From contig CACXLJ010000013.1 of assembly GCA_902768435.1 (NCBI GenBank), positions 1 through 64,000 of the forward strand: 64,000 nucleotides of DNA. The letters run 5' to 3'. The translations under genes were made by a program, and so were the position numbers. This stretch comes from an uncultured Bacteroidales bacterium (GTDB lineage Bacteria; Bacteroidota; Bacteroidia; Bacteroidales; Muribaculaceae). A model generated the notes under the pieces. That model saw only the letters and a list, made by a program, of their open reading frames with translations. It had not been told where the DNA came from and did not search any database. Positions 60,646 to 64,000 of this stretch are shown one piece after another (the first letter of the stretch is position 1; each line of letters opens with the position of its first letter).

Positions 60646-61233
60646 TCAAAAAAGCGAGCCGAGAATATTAGGATTCGTGACAATGTTGGCGACAATACTT
60701 GCAGCGATATCAGAGCCAAAAGATTTAATCTTGTCAAAGATAGATTTCTTTTTGGCTTCGACTTCGGCTTTGCTTTCAAGAATTTCTTTAATGTCTTTCA
60801 GTTGCTTACCAGTCAATTCATCTTTAAGAATGTCAATTACAATCTGCAAAGATTGAGTTTGGGATTGAGATTGCGACAGGTTATTATTAACCTCCACAAA
60901 AGGAGTTTGGCTTTCGCTTTTCAAAACAACTGGTTCAGGTATATCTTTATATGCCTTAATCAAGCCAAGAATTTGATTGAAAATAGAAGGGGTGCAATGA
61001 TGTCTCTCAAACTCCTCAAACTGTTTGGTCAGTTCAGGGAGATAGCTGTCTTGCGGATATTTAAGTGAAAGGAAGCGTATTGTTTTATGTTTCCATTCTG
61101 TATATTCGCCAGCGTCCTTTATACCATAATCTGCATATCCCCTAATATAACCTCTTCCTGCCGGTATATAAGATATACCAGATAGTATATTTTCACCTTG
61201 CTCGATAAGACTGTCAATTGTTATATCACTCAT
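60646..61233 (-). CDS. Unknown protein coupled to the type III Res gene
   Basis: 195 residues, not recognised. The N-terminal half has a YADYGIKDAGEYTEWKHK region and aromatic-rich helices; a Ser/Gln run (LSQSQSQTQSLQ) lies at about 118-129; the C-terminal third is a Lys-rich helix ending in a weakly hydrophobic segment (SDIAASIVANIVTNPNILGSLF). Codons are AT-rich compared with the Res gene. Its start lies 4 bp after the Res stop codon, so it belongs to the restriction operon and may be an accessory or anti-phage effector. Confidence 0.65.
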   Translation of the reverse strand: MSDITIDSLIEQGENILSGISYIPAGRGYIRGYADYGIKDAGEYTEWKHKTIRFLSLKYPQDSYLPELTKQFEEFERHHCTPSIFNQILGLIKAYKDIPEPVVLKSESQTPFVEVNNNLSQSQSQTQSLQIVIDILKDELTGKQLKDIKEILESKAEVEAKKKSIFDKIKSFGSDIAASIVANIVTNPNILGSLF

Positions 61234-61237
61234 GCTT

Positions 61238-64000
61238 TTATTCTTTGGTTACAATGTTGTAAAGTTCGCCATAACTTGTGACCACATCGTACTTGATTGA
61301 GCTATCGGAGATAGATGCAAAGTGACGACGTGCGCACTCAATTTTGCCAGCCTCTGTGCCACGCAAGTTAGCGGATTTAAGCTGATGGCTTGACGCGCCT
61401 TTGGTTTCAGCAATGAAGTAAACGTGTTTGACGCTTCCCTCACGGAATACTACAGCCCAGTCGGGGTTGTAGTGACCCATCGGCGTGTTGATGTAGAAGC
61501 CATGAGGAAGTTTGGTGTAAACCACAACCTCGTCATGTGCTTCAAGGTTCTCGGCAAAGGGTTTCTCTGTGCCGACACTATCAACCACCACTAAATCATA
61601 CAATGATTTTGCCGATTCAATAGCGTTGATACCGAGCTTGCCACGAATGGTATTCTCGGTGAAGATGTCGCTACTGTACGTCTCGGACAATTTCTTGTAC
61701 TCGATGTGCTTGATTACCGCAATTGCTTTTGCCTCGTTGATAATGTTACCGACCTTGATAATAAATTCTTCGGGGTTCAACCTGAACTGCAAGAATTTCT
61801 CTGGTTTGATACCAGTAAGGATGTCGGCAATCACCTTACGGGTTAAGCCAGTGCTTTCCACCAACTTGCCGAGCAAGTCATATTTCACGTTGTTGCCAAC
61901 GGCTTCGCTGACGCGGATTGTGCGGACTTTACCTGCTGTCATTGACGCTCCAGCTTGCAGTTCTTCTTTGTCGCGAATGTTCTCCAACGAGCCAGAGCCG
62001 ACAACGATACGGATTTCCGTAACGTTCAGATACTTGTCTATGCCGTCAATGGCATTCTTGACAAGTTCGTCGGTCTCAAAGTCAACAGTATAGAAAGAGC
62101 GGGTATTGATACGTTTCCACAATTCCTGGAACTCTTTCTTGTTGAATTTCTCCTCGTCGAACTTCGCTTCTCTTGTATGGCGAGCGTTCTGCGGTTTGAG
62201 CAGGTCGGGATTGAATACTTTATCAAGCACGGCCACGATGCTTGCCTTTGCGTCGCCATAGTCGCCCAAGTCAAGCGTATCGTTCTTTTTATCCTCGAAG
62301 TATTTCTCTGTTAGTTTGCCTTTTCGCACATAGCCATTGGCTACAAGCTCTTCATGGACTTCAACGGCTTGATTAGTTGAAAGCGTGCGCTCCTCGCCAG
62401 TTGTGGCAAAAACAATGGTTTTGCCGGTGAACAAATTGGCGGTGACAATAATCGGGCGAGTGGAGATTGCGCTGGCGAGTTCGTCTTGCAGTGCTTTTGA
62501 GAACTGTTCGTAACTCTCACTGGCTATGACTGTGAGAATGTTGGTGTCGAAAACGCCAGTTGCGCCAAGCAACTCCTCGTCTTGTCGCTCGCCGTTTCGG
62601 TCGACGCACAAGCGCATACCACGTCCAACTTCCTGTCGCTTCTTCGTCTCGTTGTCGCTGTTTTTCAGCGTGCAGATTTGGAAAACGTTTGGGTTATCCC
62701 ACCCCTCTTTGAGAGCGGAGTGCGAAAAGATAAAGCGTGTTGGCTCATCGAAACTCAATAGTCGCTCCTTATCTTTCATGATAAGGTTGTAGGCATCTAC
62801 ATCGCTACTGTCGGTCGAGCCACGTTCAATCTTCGGGTTGACCATGTGGCCTTTCCTGTCACGCGAGAAGTAGCCCTGATGAATACGGCTGATGTCACGG
62901 TCGATTTTGGCGAGATATTGCAGGTACTGCTCGTCGCCAAAAGTGGGCTGCATTTCGTGCATGACATTGACGTATTCTTCCTCGAACATTTCGGCATACT
63001 TGCCGTTTCGTGTCGTGCCGCCGCTCTCATAGATGCGGTAGTTTTCCACGTGGTCGATGAAGAACAGCGAAAGCACCTTGATGCCTTTGCCGAACAAAGC
63101 GCGTTCACGTTCAAGATGTGTGCGGATAGTTTCTTTGATTTGTATGCGGCGAATGTAGTCTTCGTTGACCGAGCCAATCATTTCACCCTCGTAGATGGTC
63201 AAGCCGTTAAGCAGAGTGATGCAGCCTTTCACGCCGTTGATGCTCGTGACGATGTAGCGGTCTTTATACTCGGTTAGGCCGTCGCTGTTCTGGTAAAGGT
63301 CGTACCGTTCACTCACCACTTTCGACACTTTCTTCAAGCCGTTTGCGCCTCTCACGTCGTGAGAGATGCGTGCCTGAGGCTGTCCTTTGGTGATGATGAT
63401 TTTTTCAAGATAGACGAAGCCGTTGGTGGCTGTGGTGCCCACCTGTTTCACACCGAGTACTTCAATTTTCTTCACCAGCCGACGGTTGAGCGCGTCGATA
63501 GCGTCAAGTCGGAATACTTGATTGTATAAATCGTCCCTGCGGTGCGTGGCACTGTAAAGCAAAGAGAACAGCGGTTTGAACTCTTTGAGTTTCGTTCGCG
63601 TGGCGTTGTTGCGGTCAACGCCCAGCACGCTCTGTGGCTCGTCGATAATCAGGATGGGGTTGGTGGCCGCCATCACGTCGATAGGCTTGCGGAAACCGAA
63701 GTCTTCGAGGCGCGACGTGAAACGCCGGGCATCTGCACCGCGGGCGTTGAACGCCTGCGTGTTGATGACCATTACCTGTAGGCTTGGGTCGAGCGCAAAC
63801 GAGTTGATGGGCGCAAGGTTCTTGCTGTTATACACGAAATAGACGAGCCGCTTGCCGTATTGTTCGGCGAAGTGGTCTTGCATGATGTCGAGGCTTTTCA
63901 GCACGCCCTCACGAATGGCGATGCTCGGCACGACAATGACAAACTTACTCCAGCCATAGAGTTTGTTCAACTCGTACATGGTTTTGATGTAAGTGTATGT
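61238..64000 (-). CDS. Type III restriction enzyme Res subunit, cut by the window edge
   Basis: At least 920 residues; the frame is open to the right edge, so the start and the Walker A motif lie outside. SF2 helicase motifs: LIIDEPQS (DEAD-box equivalent), SHSALKEGWDNPNV and the motif VI EVGRGMRL. The C-terminal nuclease core is PDWAVVF...FIAETKG, the PD-x-ExK site of EcoP1I/EcoP15I-type Res. It works with a Mod methyltransferase, presumably encoded beyond the edge, to cut DNA with two inverted unmethylated sites. Only the visible 3' part is annotated. Confidence 0.9.
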   Translation of the reverse strand, partial: TYTYIKTMYELNKLYGWSKFVIVVPSIAIREGVLKSLDIMQDHFAEQYGKRLVYFVYNSKNLAPINSFALDPSLQVMVINTQAFNARGADARRFTSRLEDFGFRKPIDVMAATNPILIIDEPQSVLGVDRNNATRTKLKEFKPLFSLLYSATHRRDDLYNQVFRLDAIDALNRRLVKKIEVLGVKQVGTTATNGFVYLEKIIITKGQPQARISHDVRGANGLKKVSKVVSERYDLYQNSDGLTEYKDRYIVTSINGVKGCITLLNGLTIYEGEMIGSVNEDYIRRIQIKETIRTHLERERALFGKGIKVLSLFFIDHVENYRIYESGGTTRNGKYAEMFEEEYVNVMHEMQPTFGDEQYLQYLAKIDRDISRIHQGYFSRDRKGHMVNPKIERGSTDSSDVDAYNLIMKDKERLLSFDEPTRFIFSHSALKEGWDNPNVFQICTLKNSDNETKKRQEVGRGMRLCVDRNGERQDEELLGATGVFDTNILTVIASESYEQFSKALQDELASAISTRPIIVTANLFTGKTIVFATTGEERTLSTNQAVEVHEELVANGYVRKGKLTEKYFEDKKNDTLDLGDYGDAKASIVAVLDKVFNPDLLKPQNARHTREAKFDEEKFNKKEFQELWKRINTRSFYTVDFETDELVKNAIDGIDKYLNVTEIRIVVGSGSLENIRDKEELQAGASMTAGKVRTIRVSEAVGNNVKYDLLGKLVESTGLTRKVIADILTGIKPEKFLQFRLNPEEFIIKVGNIINEAKAIAVIKHIEYKKLSETYSSDIFTENTIRGKLGINAIESAKSLYDLVVVDSVGTEKPFAENLEAHDEVVVYTKLPHGFYINTPMGHYNPDWAVVFREGSVKHVYFIAETKGASSHQLKSANLRGTEAGKIECARRHFASISDSSIKYDVVTSYGELYNIVTKE

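Overview
The window comes from a member of the order Bacteroidales, probably Muribaculaceae or Prevotella-like; it cannot be placed more finely from sequence alone. The signs are Bacteroidetes-type promoters (TTTG, about 20 bp, TAnnTTTG) before many genes, family-typical proteins (GT117/DUF2723, LptE, LytS/LytTR pair, BspA-like LRR protein with dockerin, 5-fold beta-flower protein, DUF4956/VTC cluster) and the gene order PlsC-like, sigma-54 activator, lptE, secG. Flanking genes are moderately GC-rich; the segment from about 41.8 to 57.7 kb is visibly AT-richer.

Layout. 0.2-10 kb: BspA-like surface protein, a Cys/Lys-rich secreted protein, queG, a polysaccharide deacetylase, a large GT117 membrane enzyme, a beta-flower protein and a GH3 enzyme. 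10-14 kb: two BASS-type transporters and an SF1 helicase in one minus-strand operon. 14-16.7 kb: an orphan RepA/KaiC-like ATPase with a disordered tail, then a repeat-rich intergenic region. 16.7-20.4 kb: the envelope operon ending in lptE and secG. 20.7-31 kb: zinc-ribbon protein, GNAT, pgi, MATE pump, hydroxyacid dehydrogenase, polyprenyl synthase, glucosaminidase and cdd. 31-36.8 kb: a LytS/LytTR two-component pair and a VTC/DUF4956/DUF2490/DUF4353 cluster. 37-41.7 kb: murF, ddl, tRNA-Pro, tyrS, tRNA-Gln and tRNA-Leu.

41.8-57.7 kb is a defence island. It starts just after tRNA-Leu and is bounded by an inverted repeat of about 70 bp (41846-41915 and 57615-57685; 41 of 45 bases identical in the core). 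It carries a Fic protein, an AAA_14/DUF4143 ATPase and, on the minus strand, a tightly packed operon from 57310 down to 45302. In transcription order that operon encodes an XRE regulator, an OLD-like ATPase, a DUF3226 TOPRIM-type nuclease, a C5 methyltransferase, a GHKL/MORC-like ATPase with a C-terminal Ymh/HEPN-like domain, two further overlapping C5 methyltransferases, a McrB-like AAA+ protein, a McrC-like DUF2357 PD-(D/E)XK nuclease, a possible small ORF and an unknown 216-residue protein. The order M-M-R1-R2 matches LlaJI-type restriction. The ATPase/TOPRIM pair resembles split OLD (PARIS-like) systems. The GHKL-HEPN plus methyltransferase pair is the least familiar part and the best candidate for an undescribed system.

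57.7-60.4 kb returns to chromosomal-type genes (MalY-like enzyme, zinc-ribbon protein, lipoprotein). The window ends in a second restriction locus: a type III Res subunit, cut by the right edge, with an unknown 195-residue protein directly downstream.
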